DNA of 64,000 nt. Source: Prochlorococcus sp. AG-402-K22. Lineage in GTDB: Bacteria > Cyanobacteriota > Cyanobacteriia > PCC-6307 > Cyanobiaceae. Within the stretch, counting starts at the first letter, position 1. Each line of letters opens with the position of its first letter. The stretch lies in assembly GCA_003216755.1 (NCBI GenBank), contig QCIJ01000004.1, positions 31,830-95,829 of the forward strand, read 5' to 3'. The notes below the pieces were generated by a model. The model saw only the letters and a program-made list of their open reading frames with translations. It was not told where the DNA came from and ran no database searches. A program made the translations under genes and the position numbers. Shown here piece after piece: positions 53,195 to 61,422 of this stretch.

Positions 53195-53288
53195 CGTGTG
53201 TAGGAGAAATTGACATAATTCAGTGGAAACAAGGAAACACTTGTTTTAAGTCAATTTTAAAAGATCTCTTATAGAGAGATCTTTTTTT
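53195..53288 (+). ncRNA. Yfr2-family sRNA
   Basis: Two GGAAACA motifs (53225-53231, 53233-53239) in the loop of an AGTG/CACT stem; terminator AGATCTCT/AGAGATCT + T-run. Confidence 0.85.
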
Positions 53289-53382
53289 TATGGTTGAAAA
53301 TATTTAAAATACATATTTATTAGCTGATATAAAAGAATTAAATGTTTTATTCGATAATGAAGAGATCTATCATTACAAATCA

Positions 53383-53811
53383 TTGTTTTCATTCGTTAGA
53401 TTATCTAATATTAATTTCTTTTATTTAATGAAAATAATTTTTCTAGCAATTTTAATTTGTTCAAGCTTTTTATTCCCTTCTTCATCATTTGCCTCACATG
53501 TAGAACTAAAACCTTGTGTTGAGATTGCTCATTGTGTACGAGAGGAATGGAAGATAAACAATATTGAGGAACCTTTTAATGAGATTAAAACATTTATCAA
53601 AAACAGTCCAAGAACTGAGATTGTAGAAATTGATGGAGATTATCTTCATGCTGAGGCAACCAGTAAATGGATGAAGTATGTAGACGACTTGGAAGTATCG
53701 TTTTTACCTGAATCAAACATCTTAACAATAAGATCAGAATCAAGAGTTGGAGAAAGTGATTTGGGAGTGAATCAAAAAAGAGTTGATTTACTAAAATCGA
53801 AAATGTTTTAA
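53383..53811 (+). CDS. DUF1499-family secreted protein
   Basis: PCVEIAHCVREEW...EIVEIDGDYLHAEATSKWMKYVDDLEVSFLPESNILTIRSESRVGESDLGVNQKRVD; likely start is the ATG at 53428. Confidence 0.85.
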   Translation: MFSFVRLSNINFFYLMKIIFLAILICSSFLFPSSSFASHVELKPCVEIAHCVREEWKINNIEEPFNEIKTFIKNSPRTEIVEIDGDYLHAEATSKWMKYVDDLEVSFLPESNILTIRSESRVGESDLGVNQKRVDLLKSKMF

Positions 53812-53896
53812 GGTTATAGTTAAAAAAAAAATAAAATTTTTTTATTGTTTTTTGTATAACTTTTTCATTTTAAAAAAAAATTAGCAGATATAAAAG

Positions 53897-53908
53897 TGAT
53901 AATTATCA
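53897..53908. promoter_or_regulatory. Zur/Fur-like palindrome upstream of 53953
   Basis: TGATAATTATCA, 12-nt perfect palindrome with ATCATG downstream. Confidence 0.45.
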
Positions 53909-53952
53909 TCATGCCTTGATAATGGCAAATTTATAAGATTTTCTTTAAAAAG

Positions 53953-54237
53953 ATGGTCATAAATTTTATATATTTATTGATATTTAGTGTTGTTTTTTTA
54001 TGTTTTTATATAAACATTAAAAAAAATGGACTTAAATGGATAATCAAAGGTCTTTTACAAATAGGCATATTGGTATTATTCATTGGAGGATTTTTCAAAA
54101 TATTTTTGACCTTACCTCCTAATTTATATATAAAAATAATTTTTCTAATTATTTATACATGGTGCACTGTTGGAATAAATGTAAATTTCATGATACCTTT
54201 GATAGATTTGGTTGATCAAAAAATAGTGAAAAAATAA
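53953..54237 (+). CDS. Small membrane protein
   Basis: 94-aa ORF with about three hydrophobic segments. Confidence 0.65.
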   Translation: MVINFIYLLIFSVVFLCFYINIKKNGLKWIIKGLLQIGILVLFIGGFFKIFLTLPPNLYIKIIFLIIYTWCTVGINVNFMIPLIDLVDQKIVKK

Positions 54238-54302
54238 AATTAAAATAAGCCCCTCATTTATTATATAAAACAAATCTTATTCCTTAAAATTCAATAATAA
54301 AA

Positions 54303-54422
54303 TTAAAAAAATTTACTTCTTTTCTTTGAAAGTCTTTTTCTTGTATACCTAGTCTTTAATGCCAAATCTGTCGTTATATATATTCCAAATAACAGAATGA
54401 TTATTCCAATAAAGTATTTCAC
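54303..54422 (-). CDS. 39-aa small membrane protein (GTG start), not in ORF track
   Basis: (V)KYFIGIIILLFGIYITTDLALKTRYTRKRLSKKRSKFF*. Confidence 0.45.
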   Translation of the reverse strand: MKYFIGIIILLFGIYITTDLALKTRYTRKRLSKKRSKFF

Positions 54423-54451
54423 TATTTTTTTGTAATTATTATGTTTGAGAT

Positions 54452-54859
54452 TTATTCATGATGCCAACTAATTTTAATATCTATTTCTTGAGATAAATTT
54501 CTAGTAACTGGACATTCTTTGGAAGCTTTTTTCAAAAAATCAATAGTTTCATTAGAACTTCGCTCTGGTATAAAAATATCTATTATTAATTCTTTTATCT
54601 TCCTCTCGCTATTTTGTGTCATTTGTTTTTCAATATTTAAATATATTCCGTTCAAATCAAATCCTTTCGATTTAGCTTTTATTGCCATGATTGTTAGCAG
54701 GCAGGTACCTAGAGATGTTGCTAATAAATCAGTTGGGGAAAAACTTTCACCTTTACCACAATGATCTAAAGGTGCATCGGTTCTAATAAGACTTCCTGAT
54801 TGTAGATGAATAGCCTCACAGTTTAAATTTCCTAAATAAGAACATTTCACTTTAGTCAT
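54452..54859 (-). CDS. OsmC-family protein
   Basis: FSPTDLLATSLGTCLLTIMAIKAKSKG, KECPVTRNLSQEIDI. Confidence 0.92.
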   Translation of the reverse strand: MTKVKCSYLGNLNCEAIHLQSGSLIRTDAPLDHCGKGESFSPTDLLATSLGTCLLTIMAIKAKSKGFDLNGIYLNIEKQMTQNSERKIKELIIDIFIPERSSNETIDFLKKASKECPVTRNLSQEIDIKISWHHE

Positions 54860-54965
54860 TTTAAAAAAATTAAATTAATTAGATATTATTTGTAAAAAAA
54901 AATTATGGGACATAAAAAGCTAATTGGTTCAAAACTATTCTATTAATTTGCATATTAGTAGAGTA

Positions 54966-55238
54966 TTAAGGAAATTGATCATTAAAATTTTGAACTCGGT
55001 TTTTATATCCATATTCCTCTAAGCAATATTCAATTAATTCAATTGATTTATTAAGAGTTCTTTTATTTTTATTTTCTAGATCAAAGCATTCATTTAATAC
55101 ACGTATAGATTCATTTAGAAACAATTCTGCTTTATTTTTTATTTCTTTAGCTTGATTTATATAAATTAATTTTCTAATTCCTATAAGGGAAAATATTGTT
55201 ATTGATATTATAAAAATTGCTATTTTGACTTTATTCAT
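54966..55238 (-). CDS. Hypothetical with N-terminal TM
   Basis: 90-aa ORF. Confidence 0.5.
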   Translation of the reverse strand: MNKVKIAIFIISITIFSLIGIRKLIYINQAKEIKNKAELFLNESIRVLNECFDLENKNKRTLNKSIELIEYCLEEYGYKNRVQNFNDQFP

Positions 55239-55309
55239 ATAATTAGTTTTACAAATATCTTAATTTATTTAGTATCTAAAACTTTAGAGAATTTCAATAA
55301 CATATAAAG

Positions 55310-55531
55310 CTAAGTAATTACATATGTAGCTGCTGTTACTGCAATAGCAGTAATTGAAACTAAGATGCATGGAACAACCTTTAAAGGTATATATAGATTA
55401 TTTTTAGACATAACTGAAGTCTTTATGTAAATACTTACATTCTCTTTAAACTTTATAAGTCTTAAAATATACAAATTAATTTTCTTAGCAAAATTCAATC
55501 CTTTATAAAGATTAAAAAATATTATATTCAT
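55310..55531 (-). CDS. Hypothetical small membrane protein
   Basis: 73-aa ORF with C-terminal TM. Confidence 0.4.
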   Translation of the reverse strand: MNIIFFNLYKGLNFAKKINLYILRLIKFKENVSIYIKTSVMSKNNLYIPLKVVPCILVSITAIAVTAATYVIT

Positions 55532-55734
55532 TGAATTTTCATTAAATAAAGTATCTCTAAATCCTGTCTTGAATCCGATATTCTTCTTTTTAAGAAGATT
55601 AATTCTTCTTGGCTCATTTTTGATTCTTTAATCATTATTTCTGCTTGTTCAATAGCATGTTCTATATTTCTAATTTTTATTTCTCTTATAGACGGATTAT
55701 CTTTACATGCTTTTTTAGTATTTGCATCTAACAT
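55528..55734 (-). CDS. Hypothetical protein
   Basis: 68-aa ORF, coiled-coil-like, overlaps the next start by 4 nt. Confidence 0.45.
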   Translation of the reverse strand: MLDANTKKACKDNPSIREIKIRNIEHAIEQAEIMIKESKMSQEELIFLKRRISDSRQDLEILYLMKIQ

Positions 55735-55848
55735 ATGAAATTAAAAAAAATCACCTTTACTATAAACTAAGTTAAAACTCCATAATTCTAGTATCGCAAA
55801 TTTAATTTAAATAAATTACTATTTAATTAAGAACTTTAACCTTAGCTA

Positions 55849-55880
55849 ACCCTCTCTTCAATTGATCGAGTGGGTTTTTT
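55849..55880 (+). terminator. Rho-independent terminator
   Basis: AACCCTCTC...GAGTGGGTT stem then T-run. Confidence 0.6.
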
Positions 55881-55916
55881 TTATGGTGTAATATACTCCT
55901 AGCATTTACTACTAAT

Positions 55917-56288
55917 TTGGAAGATTCAAAACTTAATCCTGAGGAAAATAATAATTCAATCGAATCGGCCCCCAATTTGAATGAAGACAATAAAGATCTT
56001 AATGAGGGGAATAAAAAAGATGAGAATGTTAAGGCATTTACAGAATTTCTAGAGAAAGCAAGTAATCAAGATTCTTCAGAAGTAAAACTTGATTCTGACA
56101 AACAAAAACTAAAAATTGACAAATCACTTTTTAAAAGATTTCTTAATAATGGATTTGATGGCATTTCAACTAATCCAAACTATAAAATGTTGGCATTATT
56201 AATAATCCTTTTAATTAATTTGTCTCTATTTTTTGTAATTGGCAATATGGGTAAAGCGTTTTTGAGAAATGCAGGAATTATGGGTTAG
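55917..56288 (+). CDS. Hypothetical acidic protein with C-terminal TM
   Basis: Ends GFDGISTNPNYKMLALLIILLINLSLFFVIGNMGKAFLRNAGIMG. Confidence 0.65.
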   Translation: MEDSKLNPEENNNSIESAPNLNEDNKDLNEGNKKDENVKAFTEFLEKASNQDSSEVKLDSDKQKLKIDKSLFKRFLNNGFDGISTNPNYKMLALLIILLINLSLFFVIGNMGKAFLRNAGIMG

Positions 56289-56384
56289 AAATTATTTATT
56301 TCTTTTTGGATATTCATCTTTACAATTTTGATTCTCCCAATGAAACTGTGATATTTTCTTGTCAAATTAAGATTTTAATAAAAT

Positions 56385-56546
56385 TTGGATAATAAAGAGC
56401 CTGAAAATCCAGTCGTTTATCTTTCTAATTTAGTTAAGAAATTAGATGTAAAAAATAGAAATGGTTTGGTAGCCTTAGCAATAGTAAACCTCTTAGTAAT
56501 TCTTTTATTTAAATTTTATTTGAAAGGATCTGGATTATTATCTTGA
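56385..56546 (+). CDS. 53-aa small membrane protein (TTG start), not in ORF track
   Basis: (L)DNKEPENPVVYLSNLVKKLDVKNRNGLVALAIVNLLVILLFKFYLKGSGLLS*. Confidence 0.5.
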   Translation: MDNKEPENPVVYLSNLVKKLDVKNRNGLVALAIVNLLVILLFKFYLKGSGLLS

Positions 56547-56564
56547 ATTTGCCTGCTGGGTAAT

Positions 56565-56877
56565 TTATTCAGCATTCTCAAATTGCTTTGCTAATCTAAA
56601 AGCCTTCTTAATTATTAGAAAGCCACCATATGCTCCTGCTAGTAAAGGTAATACAATTAATTGGTTAGGGGAATAATCTGAATAATTTTTCACACCATCA
56701 ACATTTTCGTATCCTGAACATTTAAGAAAGACAAAGCTGAAAAATGTGGAGCTCCAACCAATAATTGATAAAAAACACCTTTTTTATCTCCTTAGTAGAA
56801 TCTGTCTGGACCTAAGCCCCATCCACATATTAAGAATATTCCTCTAACTATTGAATTTTTTCTTGATTTCTAAGCAT
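56565..56877 (-). pseudogene. Decayed TM2-domain membrane protein (one nonsense, two homopolymer frameshifts)
   Basis: Joining frames gives MLRNQEKNSIVRGIFLICGWGLGPDRFY[L>*]GDKKGVFLSIIGWSSTFFSFVFLKCSGYENVDGVKNYSDYSPNQLIVLPLLAGAYGGFLIIKKAFRLAKQFENAE*. Confidence 0.75.
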
Positions 56878-57030
56878 AATAAAAAAATGTTTATTATCAA
56901 CTTAACCTATTTGTATTTGAGATGTGACAAGTTTTTATTAATTTATCTTTAAAAATTTTTTAATAGATTTTTTCTAAAAATTACAAAGAATATTAGTCAG
57001 TCTTTTAATTAATTAATTAAATATCGTATT

Positions 57031-57780
57031 TTAATTCAATAAGGAAATTGAAGGCCTTATATAAATAAAAATAGACCCATACATATCTTGCATAATTCTC
57101 ATTTCTTCGTCTAAATATACGATTGAAACCTGGCAATTTGGCGATTCTTTATTCCAAGGTAATTTATTCCATACCTCTTTAACTGGATACCATCTATCCA
57201 TAAGTAATTCACTAAATAATGGAATCTTATTAAGTCCATCAACTTTGGAAACTTTTGTCTTTTGTAAGTTCATATCAAGTAAATTATTTCTTAAAACTAA
57301 ATCACTAGCTCGAGTTATTACTCTTCCACCAAAAGTAGGGAATAGCTTGAACCAACCTAAGATAGGGATTGTTGTGAGCCCAAATATTGTAGTGTCAAAA
57401 GTAGATATAAATTCTTTTTTGTCAAAATCAATCTTTTGTGCGATTCTCCCAATAGTAGATATGCCAAAGGATCCTACTTGCAATTGATGTAATTTAAAAA
57501 ATAGATTACTTTTAAATTCATCATTTAATGCCTTTTCAATAGCAAGGAAGAAAGGAGAACTTCGAAATAATTCAACATTAGAAAAAATCAATTCCCATTC
57601 TCCAGACAATGATTCTTCTGATATTTCAAAACTAAAGTCTTTAAGATCGTCAATCAATTTATCCATTTCCTTAGCTTTTTCCTCATACATAGAAGAAATT
57701 AATTTATTTAATCTTTGCCCTCTATCTGTAACAGCAGCTATTTTGTATATATTTGACTTTATCTCTCCAATTTCTTTCAT
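57031..57780 (-). CDS. PAP/fibrillin (plastoglobulin-like) family protein
   Basis: LSGEWELIFSNVELFRSSPFFLAIEKAL ... VSIVYLDEEMRIMQDMYGSIFIYIRP. Confidence 0.83.
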   Translation of the reverse strand: MKEIGEIKSNIYKIAAVTDRGQRLNKLISSMYEEKAKEMDKLIDDLKDFSFEISEESLSGEWELIFSNVELFRSSPFFLAIEKALNDEFKSNLFFKLHQLQVGSFGISTIGRIAQKIDFDKKEFISTFDTTIFGLTTIPILGWFKLFPTFGGRVITRASDLVLRNNLLDMNLQKTKVSKVDGLNKIPLFSELLMDRWYPVKEVWNKLPWNKESPNCQVSIVYLDEEMRIMQDMYGSIFIYIRPSISLLN

Positions 57781-57868
57781 AACTCCAATACAAGAAATAC
57801 TAGTTAATCTTAGGAATTTAATTTGAAGTTGATGGCAATTTTAATAATGCTGGTAATAAAGTCAATTA

Positions 57869-58048
57869 TTATTCTCCCCACCTTTTACCAATATCAAAAC
57901 CCCATTCAGTGGTTAATTTAATTACTTCATCATGATTTTTGCATTTTGAAAGTGACAACTTTTTACTAGGATTATTTTTTATTAGCTCAGCAATTTGATT
58001 AAGTTGCTCTATTTTCTTTAGAAAATTACTTAGATCTTTATCTGACAT
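57869..58048 (-). CDS. Nif11-like small protein (shorter start than ORF track)
   Basis: MSDKDLSNFLKKIEQLNQIAELIKNNPSKKLSLSKCKNHDEVIKLTTEWGFDIGKRWGE*. Confidence 0.7.
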   Translation of the reverse strand: MSDKDLSNFLKKIEQLNQIAELIKNNPSKKLSLSKCKNHDEVIKLTTEWGFDIGKRWGE

Positions 58049-58052
58049 TAAT

Positions 58053-58160
58053 CTAGGAACTATATTTTTGATCATAAGTGAATATGTAATAAAGAACCCA
58101 GGCAACACCAATAATCAAAATTGCAATCATTATATTTACTGACCAAACTACTTCTATCAT
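58053..58160 (-). CDS. 35-aa small membrane protein, not in ORF track
   Basis: MIEVVWSVNIMIAILIIGVAWVLYYIFTYDQKYSS*; ends 4 nt before the Nif11-like ATG. Confidence 0.6.
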   Translation of the reverse strand: MIEVVWSVNIMIAILIIGVAWVLYYIFTYDQKYSS

Positions 58161-58287
58161 GTAAATTTTTTATATTATTTTAAATATATCCAAAATTTAC
58201 AATAAATTAACTGTTAATAATCCAAATTTAGAACAATACATTACTTTTACTAAATTTATAAAATAGTGTTAAATAGATTAAAAAATT

Positions 58288-58467
58288 ATGGGAGAAGCTA
58301 AGAGAAGGGAAGAGTTAGGCTTACCACCTAGAGAAAAGAAAAAAGAAAAACAAACATCGAAAAATCAACTAAACAAAATTTTAAATAAGTATCCTTACTT
58401 ACCTTTCATTTTAGGTTTTTCATTACTAGCAATATTAATTATCGACTTAGTGAATTACTACAAATAG
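58288..58467 (+). CDS. DUF2839-like 59-aa membrane protein, not in ORF track
   Basis: MGEAKRREELGLPPREKKKEKQTSKNQLNKILNKYPYLPFILGFSLLAILIIDLVNYYK*. Confidence 0.8.
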   Translation: MGEAKRREELGLPPREKKKEKQTSKNQLNKILNKYPYLPFILGFSLLAILIIDLVNYYK

Positions 58468-58516
58468 ATATATAAAAAGGGGATATTTTTTGTAGAAGAA
58501 AAGATTATCTTCGCAA

Positions 58517-58738
58517 TTGCGAAATTATTTTTCCATAATAAAAATAAAACTTATGAAACCTTTTAATATTTCATGTGTCTTAACTTTGGGAGTACTAACT
58601 TTGTTTTCAATATCTAATGCAAACGCAGGCGACTGCAGTTCTTTAATTGAGAAGAAAGGGGAAATTGAATGTTTGTCTGGTGATAAAAAATGTATAAATC
58701 AGAAAGAAAAAGAATTACTATACAAAGTTGAGGCCTAA
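58517..58738 (+). CDS. Small secreted hypothetical (true start likely the internal Met MKPFNIS)
   Basis: Signal peptide MKPFNISCVLTLGVLTLFSISNANA and 3 Cys. Confidence 0.6.
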   Translation: MRNYFSIIKIKLMKPFNISCVLTLGVLTLFSISNANAGDCSSLIEKKGEIECLSGDKKCINQKEKELLYKVEA

Positions 58739-59038
58739 ATGTTTGATAATCTTGGAACTGCTTTAGTTCAAGCACTAGGCTTCTTTGCTGTTTTTGGTTT
58801 TTTTGTTTATCAAACTTTATTCGCAGATAACAAACCCAAAAATTCAAAATTAAATCCTAAAAAAATAAAGATTTCCGATACAAAAGAATTAATTAAAAAA
58901 GAACCTAAAAAAGGCTTATTCAAAACAAAATCTAAACCTGTTGAGGAGATTTTACCAGTTCAAAAAAAGGGATTATTTGGAAGAAAAAAACAAGTTATTA
59001 AAGAAGAGATCAAACCAAAGAAAAAAGGTTGGTTTTAA
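58739..59038 (+). CDS. TM protein with repeated KKGLF motifs
   Basis: TM helix then KKGLFKTK, KKGLFGRKK, KKKGWF. Confidence 0.7.
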   Translation: MFDNLGTALVQALGFFAVFGFFVYQTLFADNKPKNSKLNPKKIKISDTKELIKKEPKKGLFKTKSKPVEEILPVQKKGLFGRKKQVIKEEIKPKKKGWF

Positions 59039-59127
59039 TAGGTAAAGGTACTAGAACTCTATTTTGATATCCTTTATACAAAAATTATTTTTAGTAACTT
59101 TATAATTTATATATACTGATATAAAAA

Positions 59128-59262
59128 ATGAACCATAGAGAAATCACTAAAAAATATAGTGAGTTACTCAACAAGGCTAAGTTTGCTACTGGACGTAAGG
59201 AAGTTGTAGGTCTTTTAAAAAAAGCTGCCAAACTGAAATCTCAGATTGAAATCAATTATTAG
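59128..59262 (+). CDS. 44-aa conserved-looking hypothetical, not in ORF track
   Basis: MNHREITKKYSELLNKAKFATGRKEVVGLLKKAAKLKSQIEINY*. Confidence 0.65.
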   Translation: MNHREITKKYSELLNKAKFATGRKEVVGLLKKAAKLKSQIEINY

Positions 59263-59347
59263 ATCTAAAAATTAGTTTAATTCTAATTGTAAAAAATTTT
59301 TTTAAATAAGTTTTTAAATGAGATAATCTGCATAGTATATTTTTCTT

Positions 59348-59527
59348 ATGAATAAAAAAGGTTATACGACCGAAAGCGGTGGTAGACAGAATGGTTTTGC
59401 AATTGAACCAGAAATTAATCCCATATCAGAAGGGGAATCAAAAAAATCCATATTTTTATTTATTGGAATATTATTACCTTTTTTAATAGGCGGTTTTTAT
59501 TATTTGAGGACTCTGAATATATTCTGA
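59348..59527 (+). CDS. Ssl1498-family light-harvesting-like protein, not in ORF track
   Basis: MNKKGYTTESGGRQNGFAIEPEINPISEGESKKSIFLFIGILLPFLIGGFYYLRTLNIF*. Confidence 0.82.
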   Translation: MNKKGYTTESGGRQNGFAIEPEINPISEGESKKSIFLFIGILLPFLIGGFYYLRTLNIF

Positions 59528-59530
59528 TTT

Positions 59531-59710
59531 TTATAAGCCATTTTTAGTAATATATTCTTCTGAACTAACTATATCTTGCATTAAGCTCTCTGATGAAGGA
59601 TTGAATCCATTCTGCTCTAAAAAAGACTTAACCTTTTCAAATTTTTGCTGAATTTTTTTTGTATATGGAGTTGTCATCAAATAATCATCTTTTTCTGTTG
59701 AATAGTTCAT
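59531..59710 (-). CDS. 59-aa hypothetical, not in ORF track
   Basis: MNYSTEKDDYLMTTPYTKKIQQKFEKVKSFLEQNGFNPSSESLMQDIVSSEEYITKNGL*. Confidence 0.6.
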   Translation of the reverse strand: MNYSTEKDDYLMTTPYTKKIQQKFEKVKSFLEQNGFNPSSESLMQDIVSSEEYITKNGL

Positions 59711-59841
59711 TTGATTAACCGATTATTATACATTTAAATTTTGCAAAATATACGATTGCAAGTGAAGTTATAAATATTACATAAATAATTTAATAGTAAT
59801 AAATACTCATAAATTGTTTGTTTGAGCTCGCTATTGATCGT

Positions 59842-60129
59842 TTAAAGAGTGCTTATAGTAACTAGTTCCATTAAATTTCTGGACTGTAGATATTTTTGAA
59901 ATACTTCAGAATAAAATGCTTTTTTAGCAGCAAATTTTGATTCGAATTCAATTACTAATCCAAGCTGACCTCCATCCCATTCGTTTGAGGTTGATTCTTG
60001 TATTAAATCTCTTTTTACTATTACTCCTCCCACAGATTTAATCCAAGGCAATACTGTCCTTATATATTCCAGAAATAAATCAGCATTTGGAATTGAAATT
60101 TTCTTTAGCCAATAGCTCTTTGTCATCAA
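59842..60129 (-). CDS. DUF1330-like protein
   Basis: YWLKKISIPNADLFLEYIRTVLPWIKSVGGVIVKRDL...LVIEFESKFAAKKAFYSEVFQKYL. Confidence 0.7.
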   Translation of the reverse strand: MMTKSYWLKKISIPNADLFLEYIRTVLPWIKSVGGVIVKRDLIQESTSNEWDGGQLGLVIEFESKFAAKKAFYSEVFQKYLQSRNLMELVTISTL

Positions 60130-60200
60130 ATCAACATATTATGGCTAGAATATAGCACATAGTAGTAAGTATTTATCCTTATATACTCAACATTTATTAA

Positions 60201-60743
60201 ATGGAATCCGAAGATGATTTATTAAATTTACTTCTTAAATCTCCAAATTCAGAGAGGATACAGGCTATTGCCGAAAAACTCGAAATTGATCATAATTTTT
60301 CTTATACCAAAGATAGAAATGATTTAAAGGGTATCTGGGAGCTTAGGTGGAGTAGTTCTAATAGTCCTTTTTTGAAATATTCTCCTTTTATTGATAACCT
60401 TCAAATTCTTGATCCCTTTAATTTAAATGGTCTTAATTTACTTAAACCGAGAGGAATAAAATTAATTATTGGTACTGGTATTTTAATAAGACTAAGTTAC
60501 ATAAATGAAAAAAAAATTGGGGTCAAATTTACACATGCTGGTGTAATAGGTCCTAAATTTGGAAGAAAAAATATAATGGCTATGAAAGAAATAAATAACG
60601 AACAAGTAGGGTGGTTAGAGATAACTTATTTAAGTAATAGGCTTAGAATCTGCAGGGGTGATAAAGGCACATTATTTGTTTTAAGAAAAATAAATTCAAA
60701 GACTTTATTCAAAAAATTTAAGGAATTTATTAAGATATATTAG
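60201..60743 (+). CDS. PAP/fibrillin family protein
   Basis: LKGIWELRWSSSNSPFLKYSP ... WLEITYLSNRLRICRGDKGTLFVLRK. Confidence 0.85.
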   Translation: MESEDDLLNLLLKSPNSERIQAIAEKLEIDHNFSYTKDRNDLKGIWELRWSSSNSPFLKYSPFIDNLQILDPFNLNGLNLLKPRGIKLIIGTGILIRLSYINEKKIGVKFTHAGVIGPKFGRKNIMAMKEINNEQVGWLEITYLSNRLRICRGDKGTLFVLRKINSKTLFKKFKEFIKIY

Positions 60744-60752
60744 AAATATGAA

Positions 60753-61046
60753 TTAATTCTTTATCCAAATAGACTTTAAAACGAAATAAATTGGAAAATA
60801 TTTAAAAGATTCTTTAGGTATTTCATAACTTAATATTTTTAGTGCTTCTTCTAACCAGTAACCAATATCAAATCCTAAAAGAATTTTTTCTACAAAAAAC
60901 CAAAATTCTTTATCAAATATAATTCTGAAGTTTAAGTAAATATATTCCCAATGAAATTTATACCAATATTGGGTTAAAACTGAGCATAAAATAAGCCAAA
61001 GTGATATAAATAGAAAACTTTTAAGAAATTTATAAAATTTTTTCAT
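60753..61046 (-). CDS. Hypothetical membrane protein
   Basis: 97-aa ORF, aromatic-rich. Confidence 0.5.
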   Translation of the reverse strand: MKKFYKFLKSFLFISLWLILCSVLTQYWYKFHWEYIYLNFRIIFDKEFWFFVEKILLGFDIGYWLEEALKILSYEIPKESFKYFPIYFVLKSIWIKN

Positions 61047-61177
61047 ATACCATCAACTTTCTTATTGAATTTCAAATATCCCTTATTATTATTTGGATCA
61101 AATTTTATTTCCATGAAATATATCCAAAAAGATATAAAAATATTGAGAGAATAGTTAATTTTCGAGGCATTAATAAT

Positions 61178-61303
61178 CTATTCTTCTTTTTTTAGATTCT
61201 GTGCCTTTAGATTTTTATTCTTAAGAAAAAATCCTAAAAACAGAAAAGCAAAATATATTAGTAAACTTATGCCAAAAATTAAAACTATTTTTGAAATATC
61301 CAT
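61178..61303 (-). CDS. 41-aa small membrane protein, not in ORF track
   Basis: MDISKIVLIFGISLLIYFAFLFLGFFLKNKNLKAQNLKKEE*. Confidence 0.5.
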   Translation of the reverse strand: MDISKIVLIFGISLLIYFAFLFLGFFLKNKNLKAQNLKKEE

Positions 61304-61422
61304 AAATGATTTTTTTAATATAAATTACAGCATTTTTTGCAAAGTTTTATCTATGGTAATGATTTTTCATTTATCACGATAACGAGCTTCAATTATTAAG
61401 CTAATAATATTATTTAAATCAT

